A DNA stretch of 64,000 nucleotides from Spongilla lacustris (lineage: Eukaryota; Porifera; Demospongiae; Spongillida; Spongillidae): positions 10,212,309-10,276,308 of the forward strand of contig OX442417.1 in assembly GCA_949361645.1 (NCBI GenBank). The letters are read 5' to 3'. Made by a program: the position numbers and the translations under genes. Below the pieces are notes generated by a model. The model was not told the origin of the DNA, did no database searches, and worked only from the letters and a program-made list of their open reading frames with translations. Of this stretch, positions 10,096-21,480 are shown in pieces; the first letter of the stretch is position 1, and every line of letters starts with the position of its first letter.

Positions 10096-12086
10096 CACCG
10101 CTTCCGTGAGAATCGAATGTATTTTTTGTCGAACCGACATTTTGGAAAATTAGTCGGAAAAGGTCTGTATGCTTTACAAAGCATATTTTCTGATAGGCCA
10201 ACTCTCGATGAGTCATTTGGTATAAATTTTAGCTTTGTGGCATATATAGCAACATACTTGTATCGGGTGAGACTTACGCACTTACCCGTTTTTTTGATGT
10301 TCGAGAGCTGATCGGTACACTTTTTTCTATTGCTTTTCAACAAAATCTGATGGCATTTTTGGATTCTCCTAGATACCAAATAGAGGCCTAGTGAATAGCA
10401 TGTTCATAGCTAGCATAGTTTACGTACAAACTGCTCTGTTAGGTACAAAAACTTGTTCCCAGACTTACACCTTTTATTTTACGCATGCGCATTTAAGTTA
10501 TTGCACATTTTTCTCAGAAGCCAGCGTGCAACAAGTGCCATGCAGGAACAGACTGCTGCATGCGGCATCCACGTAAGCGTGGTCAACCAAGCAAGACAAT
10601 AGCTTTATCTAATTCTGAACCATCACCAGATCGGCTGAATGTGTAGCTCAGGCATAACCTAGATAGACACCAGTGATGGAAACTCAGGCACACATTTTGA
10701 AGGTCAGACATGGCTGTGGCTTGCTTTCATATGACTGCACGTGCCTGTGGCTTGCTGTCATGTGACTACACATGGCTGTGGCTTGCTGTCATATGACTGC
10801 ACGTGGGTGTAGCTTGCTGTCATATGACTGACTGCAGATGACTGCAGCTTGCTGTCATATGACTGCACATGCCTGTGGCTTGCTGTCATGTGACTACACA
10901 TGGCTGTAGCTTGCTGTCATATGACTGCACATGACTATAGCTTGCTGTCATATGACTGCACATGCCTGTGGTTTGCTGTCATGTGACTACACATGGCTGT
11001 AGCTTGCTGTCACATGGTTGTGCGTGCTGTCATATGACTGCACATGGCTGTAGCTTGCTGTCATATGACTGCACATGGCTGTAGCTTGCTGTCATATGAC
11101 TGCACATGGCTGTGGCTTGCTGTCATATGACTACACATGGCTGTAGCTTGCTGTCATATGACTGCACATGGCTGTGGCTTGCTGTCATATGACTACACAT
11201 GGCCAAGCACATGGCCATGGCTTGCTGTTTTGCCAGTAATATTCAGAGTCATTTGACAGCAAGCCATATGTTTGCCTGGCTGAGCTGCAGTTGCAGAAAG
11301 CTATTAAAGTTCCAATGCCAGGAGTGTGTATCAAAGCATTGGCAGGAAATCTGCATGAGGCTAAAGCATCAAAGGGATGAAGGGAGCTCTGGAAGGCAAA
11401 AGAAGGCAAGGATAAGCTTTGAGCATTTGGATATGGATAAGGATATCTATCTCCAAGTGGAACTGGAGGTATATCTCTGCAGCCACCACTACATCAAAAA
11501 GACGGGAAATAAGCCAGAGCAAGTAACAGACAGAGCACATGAAGCAGCTTCTGTTTAGCAGCAGTGATGACATATATATATATGTTCTGATGTGTAGTAT
11601 GAACGCTACTATATATGACTGTATGCAAATGGAAAATAGCGCACGCGTAGACTTATATACCAGCCAAAGTTCGACACTACGCAGCACACTCATGGAATAA
11701 TACATCGGTCTGGGAACGCGGCCACAAAGATCGACATAACAAAAAGTGCTTGTTTCAACGCTCGCATACAGTTAGACGGTCTAAATGTGTACAAAACCTA
11801 CGCATCTTACAAAGGTAAGTATATTTGGACTGTTTTTGATGTTAGAAAAGGCTTCAGAAAAAAAGTGTACTTTTATTTGTGAAACGTCCAATCGTCTGAC
11901 TACAAACAAATGCAGGTTACAACGAGAAGTACATAGGACGCTAGAAATAGCGCAAACCCTCATGCAGAGAGTTGTACTACTATGTTCTTATGCTTTTGTG
12001 GCTAAAAAAGGTCGTCCGACTAATTTTCTAAAACTTGAGTTCGACAAAATAGCCCAAAAAAACATTCGATTCTCACGGAACCGATG
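10096..12086. mobile_element. TTAA-flanked TIR element (1991 bp)
   Basis: TTAA lies at both ends (10092-10095 and 12087-12090). Terminal inverted repeats share CCGTGAGAATCGAATGT with a few mismatches at the tips (CACCGCTT versus CATCGGTT), and similarity continues to AAAATTAGTCGGA. TTAA targets are used by piggyBac and Kolobok transposons; which applies is undecided. The interior holds a 31-bp minisatellite and no transposase was recognised, so it is probably non-autonomous. A 119-codon plus-strand frame at 11199-11558 follows the minisatellite, but it begins inside the repeat and resembles nothing known. Confidence 0.75.
10706..11230. repeat. 31-bp minisatellite
   Basis: About 16 imperfect copies of a 31-bp unit, typically CATGGCTGTAGCTTGCTGTC followed by ATATGACTGCA. 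It lies wholly inside the TTAA-flanked element. Confidence 0.9.
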
Positions 12087-12090
12087 TTAA

Positions 12091-12202
12091 TCATGGGAAC
12101 CATTTCTAGGTTAGCCTTACATTTACTATTAAGATCTTCATCCAAGGCCCAGTGATGAATTTTCCAATCAATCCTAGTACTCTTAGCTGAAGTATTATCG
12201 GT
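12091..12202 (-). pseudogene. minus-strand coding relic, part 3 (right of insertion)
   Basis: Minus-strand open segment beginning after a TAA at 12203-12205 and including RIDWKIHHWALDEDLNSK and NLEMVPMI up to the TTAA. It continues on the other side of the inserted element. Confidence 0.45.
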
Positions 12203-13140
12203 TTATTCTAGGTCCGAGACCGAGGCAGCAGGGAGAAAAAGTGGTCCGGTTAAAACCGTGCAATCGGACCGGCGGCGCCGTCCCTGCGGAGTAGTTCAAA
12301 TAAACAAAGCTGCATGATTGGTACCAGAGATAATACATACTAGAGGCCTCAGGGATTGGAATTGCATCATATATGCTGTACATTGTTTAGTCATATTAAA
12401 GTGAGCAAAGAAAACTTACTCTAGCCTACAGAACAGTTTGTTCAGATATGTTTTATCAATATGCTCCCTTGAACAAGATGTTGGCTGTTCAAAGTCTGTA
12501 CGGATTGATGAACCTTTCTTTGTCCGACAGTTTTGTCTCCTGTGTTTGTACTGGGTACAAAAGACATCATTGCTACATGGTTAAGTCGCTTGAACATACA
12601 CTCATATTTTCAAAGGTCCACACATGAGTAGAGCCATATTTTGATTAGCATGTCATGGTAGAAAATACGTATACAATTATTTCACTAGCTAGTCATTGCA
12701 CATTTATCTCCAGGGCTTAGTAGCGTTTCCAATGCCTGGGTATACATGCCAGAATGTTAATAAAATATAAGTCCTTTACATGTATGTATTTTATGGTGCT
12801 ATGACTAAAGTGCAAGGCCTAGTGGCATATTACGAGATTTGCAGTAGCTGCATTTGTATAACCGGACAGTAATTTATAGGCATTAAGTAGAGAAAGAAAC
12901 TACAGCTGTTGTGTTAAGTAGTATTCATCACTATAGCTTTCATTTGCATTGTACATGTTATATATGCTGGATGAGTTATTGTGAAGCAAGCATGAAAACT
13001 TACACTTGATGCCTTTGGAGTTCACATAACATGTATCTTATTACTATCCTGCATACAGTTAAGATGTGTCCAGATAATCAGATTTTCAAGAAACATATTC
13101 ACTGTGGTACTAATGCAGATGTCATTCACTGCAGGTACAA

Positions 13141-14172
13141 ATGCCTTCAGGAGGACAAAGACAGAAGTGTGAACAGTGTAGAAAGGCATTTTCACGACAG
13201 TCCAGTCTGCAAAGACACATGCTCACTCACGCTGGAGACAGGCCACATCAGTGTGATCAATGTGGAAAGGCATTTTCACTGCAGTCAAATCTGAAAACGC
13301 ATATGTTCACTCATACTGGAGAGATGCCTCATCAGTGTGATCAATGTGGAAAGGCATATTCACACCAGTCAACTCTTAGAAAACACATGTTTACTCATAC
13401 TGGAGAGAGACCACATCAGTGTCAACAATGTGGAAAGTCATTTTCACAACTGTCAACTCTTAAAACGCATATGTTCACTCATACTGGAGAGATGCCTCAT
13501 CAGTGTGATCAATGTGGAAAGGCATATTCACACCAGTCAACTCTTAGAAAACACATGTTTACTCATACTGGAGAGAGACCACATCAGTGTCAACAATGTG
13601 GAAAGTCATTTTCACAACTGTCAACTCTTAAAACACATATGTTCACTCATACTGGAGAGAAGCCACATCAGTGTCAAGAATGCGGAAAGGCATTTTCTCA
13701 ACAGTCAAGTCTGAAAAGACACATGCTCACTCATACTGGAGAGAGGCCACTTGAGTGTCAAAGATGTGGAATGACATTTTCACAACGGTCTACTCTGCGA
13801 ACACACATGCTTACTCATACTGGAGAGAGACCACATAAGTGTCAACAATGTGGAATGAAATTTTCACGACCGTTTACCCTTCAGAGACACATGCTCACTC
13901 ATACTGGAGAGAGATTACATAAGTGTCAAAAATGTGGAAAGGCATTTTCACGACAGTCACATCTCACAGCACACATGCTCACTCATACTGGAGAGAAGAG
14001 TTACAAATGTTTCTGCAAAAGGTCATTTACATGCAGACGTTCATTGAAGGCCCACTGCAGAATTCATACTGGTGAGAGGTTGAGGTGCAGCAACAATGGA
14101 TGTACCAAATCTTACCTGTACAAGAACAGTTTGGATTACCATCTTAAGTCATCTCATATGTTACCAATCTAA
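13141..14172 (+). CDS. C2H2 zinc-finger protein, twin 1
   Basis: A 343-codon frame from ATG to TAA that is almost entirely C2H2 fingers: ten regular fingers with TGEKP/TGERP-like linkers, an eleventh with only one residue between its cysteines (KCFCKRSF), and a twelfth with wide spacing (CSNNGC...HLKSSH). An in-frame TAA at 13111 lies upstream, but a CTGCAG acceptor-like site at 13129-13134 just before GTACAAATG makes this a probable last exon, with the true N-terminus possibly further upstream. Fingers 3-4 and 5-6 are the products of a recent 168-bp duplication. Such arrays usually bind DNA in the nucleus, so a transcription-factor or repeat-silencing role is inferred from the family only. 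The paralogue is at 29090-30253. No KRAB, BTB or SCAN-type effector domain is visible. Confidence 0.85.
   Translation: MPSGGQRQKCEQCRKAFSRQSSLQRHMLTHAGDRPHQCDQCGKAFSLQSNLKTHMFTHTGEMPHQCDQCGKAYSHQSTLRKHMFTHTGERPHQCQQCGKSFSQLSTLKTHMFTHTGEMPHQCDQCGKAYSHQSTLRKHMFTHTGERPHQCQQCGKSFSQLSTLKTHMFTHTGEKPHQCQECGKAFSQQSSLKRHMLTHTGERPLECQRCGMTFSQRSTLRTHMLTHTGERPHKCQQCGMKFSRPFTLQRHMLTHTGERLHKCQKCGKAFSRQSHLTAHMLTHTGEKSYKCFCKRSFTCRRSLKAHCRIHTGERLRCSNNGCTKSYLYKNSLDYHLKSSHMLPI
13321..13656 (+). repeat. tandem duplication of two fingers (2 x 168 bp)
   Basis: 13321-13488 and 13489-13656 are nearly identical. Each encodes two fingers, so the duplication keeps the frame. Confidence 0.9.
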
Positions 14173-14440
14173 ATTTGTTTATGTTCATTGTAACGCCTTG
14201 ACATTTTATATAGGTCTCTTTGATTAAACCTTATATACGCACAACAAAAAACATTAGACCGAATTGCTACTCGGAGTAGGTGAAATTTAAATTGTGAAAC
14301 TTTTAAAAACTAATAATCGCTTGGAAAGCTCTATCACTTTAGATATCACTAACACTAGCCCTGTTAAGCCCCCCTCTATTCGTACTGATGAATTGCCTCG
14401 GCCTCTTTCCCATAAATCTTGTATGCATATAGGTATTAAT

Positions 14441-15520
14441 ATCTATAAATATATGGGACAGTTTCCGAGTAAATGATACTTCGCTTTTATATTTATAATG
14501 TTATAAAATTTTCTTATGTTTGAATCGCTAGAACTTCCCAAAGGTTAAAGCTATCCACTTGCTATTTCCTACACTTTATGCCACACCAATTCTCTATGGT
14601 AAAATATATTTTGGGGTCTTGCACTTGCTCCGTGCCAGTATTACAACGTTCGATACCCCACCGGGTTCAAACACGACATAACTCTCTGTAGAATAATCAA
14701 ATCGCTTCAAATTCGGTTTGTAGGTAGAGAGGTCCTATACCTATCGATTTTCTGTTCGTTAATTTTTGTATGATCCGTTAAGGAGATGTAGCTGTGCAAA
14801 GTAGGTACACGCGTACGTTTTCCGCTCGAATCGTGCCGTTGAACCGCTTCCATTCACCGGAGTACATGAATATGCAACTACTTCCTGTGGGCTGAGACTT
14901 TGATAACTTTTAGCCACACCTTTACTGCGCTGGGTAAGTATCGTCCCTGACTCCCTGTCGCTGTTGTTATTCGTTGTTCTTCGGTGTAGATAAATGATAT
15001 AGCGACGTATCAAACGACTGAAGACGAGCTCGTAGGGCTTCAATCGGCGGACGCGTTCGAGGTTCGAGCTGTACGAATACGACGATCGATAGGCCTATTC
15101 AAGATCCATTCGACGAGGATGAGGAGATTGAAAACATTAGTGACGGCGGTCGTATCACTGACGATGGTCCTAAATCACTAAAGGAGCCACCAGCCCCACC
15201 CCCTCATCTGCAGGCACTCTACTTCATAGCCACACATTGCAAGTCCTGACAGCAGCCCCGCAAAACCATCGGACACCATGCAGAGCCACCAACCCAATCG
15301 CACCACCTATGGAACCACCCACCCATATCAGACCCTACGCACCAGCTAATTGGCCAATGGAGTCAGCATACACCGGCTCTCTCACTGAAAATAGAGTTGG
15401 CAGCCCCCACAATTTCAGTACCAGTTAGCACCAATGAAGCCATTACAGAAAATGTTATCAGACTGTCCGATCAGCATGCAGGGGTCATTGGGGTCCCCAA
15501 CCATAATGCAGGCCCTACCA
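14441..15520. other. no clear gene; possible outer part of a Ty3 relic
   Basis: No intact gene. From about 15100 there are short protein-like plus-strand stretches (FDEDEEIENISDGG; later proline-rich sequence) that run toward the integrase relic starting near 15530. They may be the more upstream part of the same decayed retroelement, but no family motif is visible. Confidence 0.35.
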
Positions 15521-15524
15521 TGAG

Positions 15525-16640
15525 GAGTGCTAGACCTGTAGTTTATTGGCCAGGTATGTAAGAGGACATCAAGAGAGTCACGGCGTCATGCCAGCGGTGT
15601 GAAGGGAACTTGCCAACACAACCCAAGCAGTCCTAGTTAGGAGATGCCAGATAAACTGTGGTTGATGATTGGAATGGATATCTTTAGGCGCAAGGGCAAG
15701 AACTACTTGGTGCCGGTTGATTACCTGACAGATTAGGATCTGTGAACTTCAGCAGACCATCATTCAAGCAGCTAAAGAACAGTTTGTCCGCCATGAAGTT
15801 CCTGCAGTAGTCCAGTGTGATGAAGGCCCCCAGTTCATGTTTAGAAAGTTTCAGGTGTTTGTGAAAGAGTGTGAGTACTGTTTCTTCGCCATATACCAAC
15901 CCTCCAAATGGGAAGGCAGATTCAGCAGTCAAGATTGCCAAGTGACTCCTCAAGAAGAGGGCAGATCTGTATATGGCCTTACTGGAGTGGCGTAACACTC
16001 CTACTATAGGAATGGGGTCTAGTCCTAACCCGAGAATGTTTTCAAGGAGAACAAGGGGTGCCGTGATCACAAATTACAGCCTGAGCTGCAACAGAATATG
16101 TGGGAGAAAAGATTGTGTTCAAAGCAGAGGCAGATGCTAGCAAGTCAGCAGGGTAGGAATTCAGTTCTGCCACCTTTGCAGTCTGTTTTGATGCAAGACA
16201 TGCTGGCACAGAACACAGTGGAAGAGGGCAATGTGTGGGTCAGCTATCACCACACTCATATGTGGTGGAGGTGGATAGTGAACTGTTGAGAAGGAATCGA
16301 GTCTTCCTTCACCCCACTTCTCATGGCCTACAGAGGGTTGTATGACTGCAGCAGCGGGATTCAATGGGGAAAAAAATATGGGGAGGATGGTGCTCTAATG
16401 CAGGCTTGACAGGAGGGAACTGAAGTACGTATTGAATAGACCCCAGAGAAGTTGGCTGCTGAGAAACCTATTGAATCAAACCCGGCAGAGCCCACCATGC
16501 CACAGACAGCGTCTACTGCTCAAGGAGGCACTCTACAGGCACCAGTGAATAGCTCTCACTTGCCAAGACAGACCCAGTCTGGACTCCTAGTCAGAGAGAC
16601 CCCAAACTGTATCAAAATAACGTCAAACACTGAACATTAA
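15525..16640 (+). pseudogene. Ty3-type integrase relic
   Basis: Plus-strand fragments in several frames follow the order of a Ty3 integrase: an end-of-zinc-domain segment (PVVYWPGM, stop, then RVTASCQRCEGN); MDIFRRKGKNYLVPVDYLTD; a core block containing EVPAVVQCDEGPQFMFRKF, where the usual DNG is now DEG; a downstream helix (LLKKRADLYMALLEWRNTP); and a C-terminal EVDSELLRRNRVFLHPTSHG segment. There are many stops and at least four frameshifts. It is followed by a purine tract and a 3' LTR. It is an old, dead copy. Confidence 0.75.
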
Positions 16641-16651
16641 AGAAGGGGGGA
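16638..16651 (+). promoter_or_regulatory. polypurine tract of Ty3 relic
   Basis: TAAAGAAGGGGGGA directly precedes a TG-starting LTR-like segment, as in an intact element. Confidence 0.65.
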
Positions 16652-17058
16652 TGTTTAGAGTGGATCACATGAACATTATGGTTTATGAATGTTGTGAGTT
16701 ATGGCACATCTGGTTATATAAGGATTGTGTGCTGTGGAGATATTCAAGTTCATCCTAACTGTTGAAGACAGAGATTGAGTTTTAACATGGAGCTCCTGTG
16801 CAGTAGTACCAGTTGGAAACACGGACGTACGACAGCAAGGAGAGTATGTGGAGGGAGAGGAGGAAGGAAGCAGGAGAAGTGGAAAGAAGGAATGAAGCAG
16901 GAGAGCTGGAAGAGAGACGGTTGTAGTCAGGATGCTGGCACCAATGTGATGGTCAATAGGGTACCAATAACCATGTAGGCATGTGATTTTTAAAATCATA
17001 AAATGATACTAAGAGTAATAAATCTTGTGCGTATTTAAAAGCGAATTTTTAACCCTAC
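16652..17058 (+). repeat. 3' LTR of Ty3 relic (about 407 bp)
   Basis: Begins TGTTTAGAGTGGATCACATG after the purine tract and probably ends in ...AACCCTACA. It contains a TATA-like TTATATAAGG near 16713 and an AATAAA near 17017. No 5' LTR was found in the window. A piece of about 40 bp (GGTCAATAGGGTACCAATAA) recurs at about 19108-19150. The right edge is inferred and not proven by a target duplication. Confidence 0.6.
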
Positions 17059-17179
17059 ACACCCAGGTTTTTCTACATTAGTATCATAAATGGTGATTGT
17101 ATCATAGCTTAGCAGGCAGATATGTATCAAAAATGTTTTGCTACAAATACACTATTATGTATACGCTTGCGGAGATGTA

Positions 17180-17719
17180 TCAATAATGTGGGACCGAATG
17201 TGGAACGCACCCGGCACCCCTATTAAGGAACGCTAAACTCATTACAAATGTAATCAAAGTTATGGGTTTGCAATGATGGCAAATCAATGAATCTGATTGA
17301 CCCACTAGTTGCTGGATACTAACATAGAGTAAATATACTCCATGAGCATTTGGCAAGCTAGGAGTGCAGCATTGTGCTCCTTTGTGACCTCCTGATTTCA
17401 TTATAGCTTTCATGCGCTCTAATGCAGCGTTTTCTGCTAGAGCTGTTTTTCGTTTTTTGTGTCGCTCTCCAGCAGCCTTAAATTCATCGATCCATTGTGC
17501 TGAACTCATGCACTGATCATGAGCTGAACCTTTCAAATGCTTAAATTGAGTACTTGTAGTAGGGATAGCATACGCGTTGTCGTGTGGATCTAAGCTCTCT
17601 TCATCTGAATTATCAGTGGTACTTTCTGAACTTTGAGGAGAGGTCCATTCAGCATGTTGCACTTGCTCAGGACGTACTGCACATGCAGCTACATAGATGG
17701 TGTGGTACTGAATTGACAA
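17180..17719 (-). CDS. unrecognised 179-codon frame
   Basis: Longest open frame of this region, on the minus strand. It has an N-terminal stretch with many S, T, E and D residues (PQSSESTTDNSDEESLDP), then a basic, alanine-rich segment (AAGERHKKRKTALAENAALE) and a C-terminal part with scattered cysteines. That composition occurs in small nuclear or transposon-encoded proteins, but no family motif is visible. It may be a real exon, a decayed transposon frame or chance. It lies between a retrotransposon LTR and R1 repeats, which favours a mobile origin. Confidence 0.25.
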   Translation of the reverse strand: MSIQYHTIYVAACAVRPEQVQHAEWTSPQSSESTTDNSDEESLDPHDNAYAIPTTSTQFKHLKGSAHDQCMSSAQWIDEFKAAGERHKKRKTALAENAALERMKAIMKSGGHKGAQCCTPSLPNAHGVYLLYVSIQQLVGQSDSLICHHCKPITLITFVMSLAFLNRGAGCVPHSVPHY

Positions 17720-18235
17720 TTCCAGGCGTCTTCTTATGTTGTCATTGCAGCAGCCTCAATATCAACCTGCCTCTTCCCTCTTGTGCCACAACATCCTCAA
17801 TAAAGCTTACAATGGTGATTTTATCAGAAAGTGCTGCCCCAGACACACCACATGATGCCATGATTACATCATGGGGTCCATGCAACCATGTCTTCAGGGA
17901 AGCATCTACCCCACGTAGTGGAGACAGGCCTGTTGTTTATTGGCCATAATAGGATTTATAGCAAGTACCTCTCCCCAAAGCAAACGATGCGGTTGAGAGT
18001 TTATATAACAACCCTTTGATGCGGTTGTTCCTATCAGTACCTTTCCCATACATTGAGGTATGTTTGCCGGAAAAGTGAGTTTTCGGTACCAGGATTCATA
18101 AAACGTGTCCTATGGTTAGTATAGTTGTAATCTACGTTAAATTCTCTATCCAACAGTGTTTACATTATCTCTCTAGCATGCATAGTTTTTCTGCATCAGT
18201 CAAGGGAAGTTGGTTGTTCCTTAATAGGTTGATAT
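17720..18235. other. no gene; small Ty3-like echo
   Basis: The end of this stretch (GTAGTGGAGACAGGCCTGTTGTTTATTGGCC in pieces near 17910-17945) echoes the PVVYWP-coding sequence at 15535-15552, so it is probably another fragment of the same Ty3 family. Otherwise nothing is recognisable. Confidence 0.4.
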
Positions 18236-18830
18236 AAAATGCTGGTGGTAATACGAAACGCGTCACGTGGTATTATATTTACATGTAACGAGGCTGCGAT
18301 CGTGAGCGAGTGCATCGTAAGGTATGTTCATATGGAAATTAAACAATGGACATGTATTAAATGCATTGGTAGGCCTACTGCAAGTTACATTTGTCACGGT
18401 TTGTCCACCCTGGCTTGAAATCTAATCTCATGGGAAAAAAGGACCTGTTACGTGTATTAAATGGTGCATGTGATATACTTTTATTTAGCTACGTACCGAA
18501 CATAGACATTTTCTCGACCCAATACAAAGATCAGCTGTCATGACGATGTTACTACACATGTTATTCCATCAATACTAGGCCTAGTATGTAACATATTGCA
18601 TATCTAGAGCTCTACTCTACTCTGTAGATGAACCAGAGATTGGGGCCAGTTTAGCATCCCGGCTCGTATCCAGGGTTTGAAAGGCGGGGTTTCCAACAGC
18701 AGGCCTTAGCCAGGTCTGGAGATGGGACCTAACTAGTGTTATTGGGCGTTGCCATGGCGGGTTACCCGATACGAAAAGTCTAACGATAGTGCTGTCCGCT
18801 TAAAACCATGCAAACTGCGCTGTAAGCTGT
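18236..18830. repeat. dispersed repeat R1, copy b
   Basis: Matches copies a and c. At the place where copy a has long G runs, this copy reads TTTGAAAGGCGGGGTTTCC, which suggests the G runs expanded after dispersal. Confidence 0.8.
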
Positions 18831-19186
18831 CGGAACCCTGCACAATACAACGATACATCGCTGGCTAGCTATTCGGGTAATTCCACTATTTAACCGTACA
18901 CCCCTAGGCCCTACAGGTGACAAATTATAATTGAAAATGTACCGCCTCCCATATTAAAGCACCCCTGGACAAGCTTATATTATATTTCGACCCCTCCGGG
19001 ACAGACTTGTAAATGCCGCTCGAAAAAGCTACTTTTTTGTCCCACCCCTGGACAAGCTTAGTACTATGATGCTTCTAATTCCACCTCGGACCAGCATTTA
19101 AATGACTTCCCCATGGTCAATAGGGTACCAATAACCATTTAGGCATGTGAAGGTTTTTTTATTTAAATTAATAATACTAATATCAA
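18831..19186. other. no gene; LTR fragment near right end
   Basis: No coding signal. About 19108-19150 repeats part of the Ty3-relic LTR at 16943-16985 (GTCAATAGGGTACCAATAACC). Confidence 0.45.
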
Positions 19187-19720
19187 TCAATCTTGGGCGT
19201 AATTAAAAGCGCATTTAATCATAGATAGGTAATATATGTAATAATTATTATTATCTCTGACCATATAGATTGACCGGATACGAAACGTGTCACATGGTAA
19301 CGTGGCTGTGATCCTCATTGTGAGCATGTGTATCGTAAGGTATGTTCATATGCACATGTATTATATGCCTTGGTACTGCAAATTACATTTGTCACGGTTT
19401 CACCACCCTGGCTTGAAATCTAATCTCAGAAAAAAAACCCTGTATTGGTGCATGTGATAGGTTTGTTTAGCTACGTACCAAACATTAACATTTTGTCTTT
19501 GACCCAATCCAAAATGCAGCTGTCATGACGATATTACTGCGCATGTTTTTTTGTTGTTTTTCCAATCGATATGTATGTTGCATATCTAGAGCTCTACTCT
19601 ACTCTGTAGATGAACCAGAGATTGAGGCCAGTTTGGCATCCCGGCTTGTATCCAGGGTTTGAAAGGTATTCTGTCAATACGGCAGTATAAGCGGTACTTT
19701 TGAATGTATAGAATTAAATT
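19187..19720. repeat. dispersed repeat R1, copy c (empty site of fold-back)
   Basis: Contains TCAATCTTG at 19187-19195 inside a continuous match to both flanks of the fold-back element (TTTAAATTAATAAT to the left, GCGT.ATTAAAAG to the right). It therefore shows the pre-insertion state of that target. Confidence 0.8.
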
Positions 19721-20244
19721 TGACTGCGTTAAAAAAACATGTGCAGTTTAACTATATTCCCTAAACTGATCATGATTACTAAACATGCTACTGCAGCTAA
19801 ATATACCGTATAAGGAGTACATGTAACTGCCACATGCACACATACTTGCATATAAAAATCCTTTTTAGAGGGTACTACAGCAGATGCATGTATTATGCAT
19901 AAATATGCAGGCTGCTCATAGTACCGATATACAAATATATAGCCAAATGTATACATATCACGTTCTCGGAAACAAAATTTTACCATTGAACGAAAAAGGC
20001 ATTTCATAGGTCAGGAGAATGAACAAAAATCATATCTCCATATTTGAGACTACAGGTGTTGTACCGTGTGCACAATGATTAACAGGTTAAAAGGTAATTT
20101 TCAAATGCTTAAGTACATGTATTGTTGCCCTTACATCTAAAATTGATAGATTTTAAAATTTTGCATATATAGAAATCATATGAGTCAAGCTATCAAAACA
20201 TAGTCTTCTGTTTAAACAGAGGCTATGGCACCTAATTGCAGTGG
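19721..20244. other. no gene seen
   Basis: AT-rich, with a minus-strand open stretch of 92 codons (19729-20007) that lacks protein-like features. No repeat assigned. Confidence 0.4.
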
Positions 20245-20246
20245 TA

Positions 20247-20558
20247 CAGTGCCGTCCACCCACAAGTTCACACTCGCACGCACTCGAGTGTATTGCGTGT
20301 CACGTGTGAGTCACGTGCAAGTCGCGTGCGAGTGCAATTAGCCCTCGATATGAGCGCTGTTGCGAGCGTCACTCAAATATCGATTTACGGCATTGCTACA
20401 GATGATTACGTTGTAGTAAATGTTTTTGTTTCAGCTGTTTTGCTTTGAGTTAAGGCGCGCGAGTCATTATTGCATTCGATCGAGTCACGCGCGAGTTGCG
20501 CATGTGTCACTCGCGTGTCGAGCGCGGGCGAGTGTGAACTTGTGGGTGGACGGCACTG
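20247..20558. mobile_element. 312-bp MITE, TA target duplication
   Basis: The ends are perfect 31-bp inverted repeats starting CAGTGCCGTCCACCCACAAG, with TA directly outside both ends (20245-20246 and 20559-20560). The interior is a CG-rich set of CGCGAGT/ACTCGCG words. A TA target and a CAGT tip fit a Tc1/mariner-superfamily miniature element. A weakened relative of the right end lies at about 58290-58318. Confidence 0.85.
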
Positions 20559-20720
20559 TACATACAAAGTTACTGGCACAGTGTGCACACTTACATGTAT
20601 ATGGAGTTCATTGATGTGTGTCCCATCAACTGTTGAGTCCCATAAAATAATTAAGATTTTCATTTGCATACATTACTTCACTAGCTTACCTGAATATACT
20701 GTGAGGAAGACTAAGACTGA

Positions 20721-21480
20721 CATTAAAATAGTTACGTTATTGAAGTTATCCTCTGTTTATTCGATTATAGTTGAGGGCGTTGGTTGTGTTGTTGACAAGG
20801 AAAACGGTTTATTACAAGCCAAATCACTCGTCGCTTGCTGAGAAAGGCTAGCCAAGCAGCAATGTCTGCATGGAAACCACTTTAATGGAAATATCCAAGG
20901 GGAGACCCGGCCGCGAGCTGAGCATACAGCAAGCCAGCAAGTTACCTTTTTATGCTGGGAAGCATGACGAAGCTTAGAACTGCATGCAGTTAAAAGGTTA
21001 CAGTCTCTAGCCGAATTTGTGCCTAATCACTTGCCTTGTGGTTGTACCGGTATCTCAGAATCCCGTTTGTGCTCGAAAACAAAGTTAGCCAAATGCTAGT
21101 TTTTTTAGCTCGAACAGGAGATATACGCCAACCGCCAATTCTATATAGTACAACCACAAGGCAGGTGGTTAGGCACAAATTCAGCTAGAGACTGTAAACT
21201 CTTTTGTGGCACTTTTTGCGATAGAATCTGCAGTCCTTCTCTTCGACATGCTCCCCAGCATAAAAAGGTAACTTGCTAGACTGTTTTGCTACCTAACCCC
21301 AGCTACCCCATGGAGATTTCCATTTTCCACAAAGTGGTTTCCATGCAGGCATTGATTCTTGCCTTGTCTTTCATGGCAAGCGATGAGTGATTTGGCTTGT
21401 AATGAATGAACCGTAATACGACTAACCGTTTACGCCCTCAGCCATAATCATATAACTTCAATAACGTAACTATTTTAATG
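20721..21480. mobile_element. 760-bp palindromic (fold-back) sequence
   Basis: Two arms of about 350 bp are reverse complements with scattered mismatches and indels, from CATTAAAATAGTTACGTTAT at the left to its complement ending at 21480. They surround a short centre near 21080. Matching inner words include ACAGTCTCTAGC, GAATTTGTGCCTAA and CTTGTGGTTGTAC. No clear target duplication. It is either a fold-back transposon or an inverted duplication, and the transcript would form a long hairpin. Confidence 0.75.

Larger units (their letters stand above)
12290..14440. repeat. segmental duplication, copy 1
   Basis: This block matches 27797-30530, apart from a retroelement fragment inserted in copy 2 (about 28452-29043) and small indels. 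It covers the zinc-finger exon, about 850 bp of upstream DNA (AAACAAAGCTGCATGATTGG start region) and about 270 bp downstream (GACCGAATTG, then TTCGTACTGATGAATTGCCT). Confidence 0.85.

Noticed and set aside
10706..11230. CRISPR-like array
   Set aside because: Units are contiguous 31-bp tandem repeats without unique spacers, in eukaryotic DNA.
11199..11558. A 119-codon gene inside the TTAA element
   Set aside because: The frame begins inside a minisatellite, has no recognisable domain and no clear start context.
13337..13714. Open plus-strand frame overlapping zinc-finger twin 1
   Set aside because: It is the second frame of the finger repeats, with no cysteine/histidine spacing of its own. 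The same shadow appears at 29679-30137.
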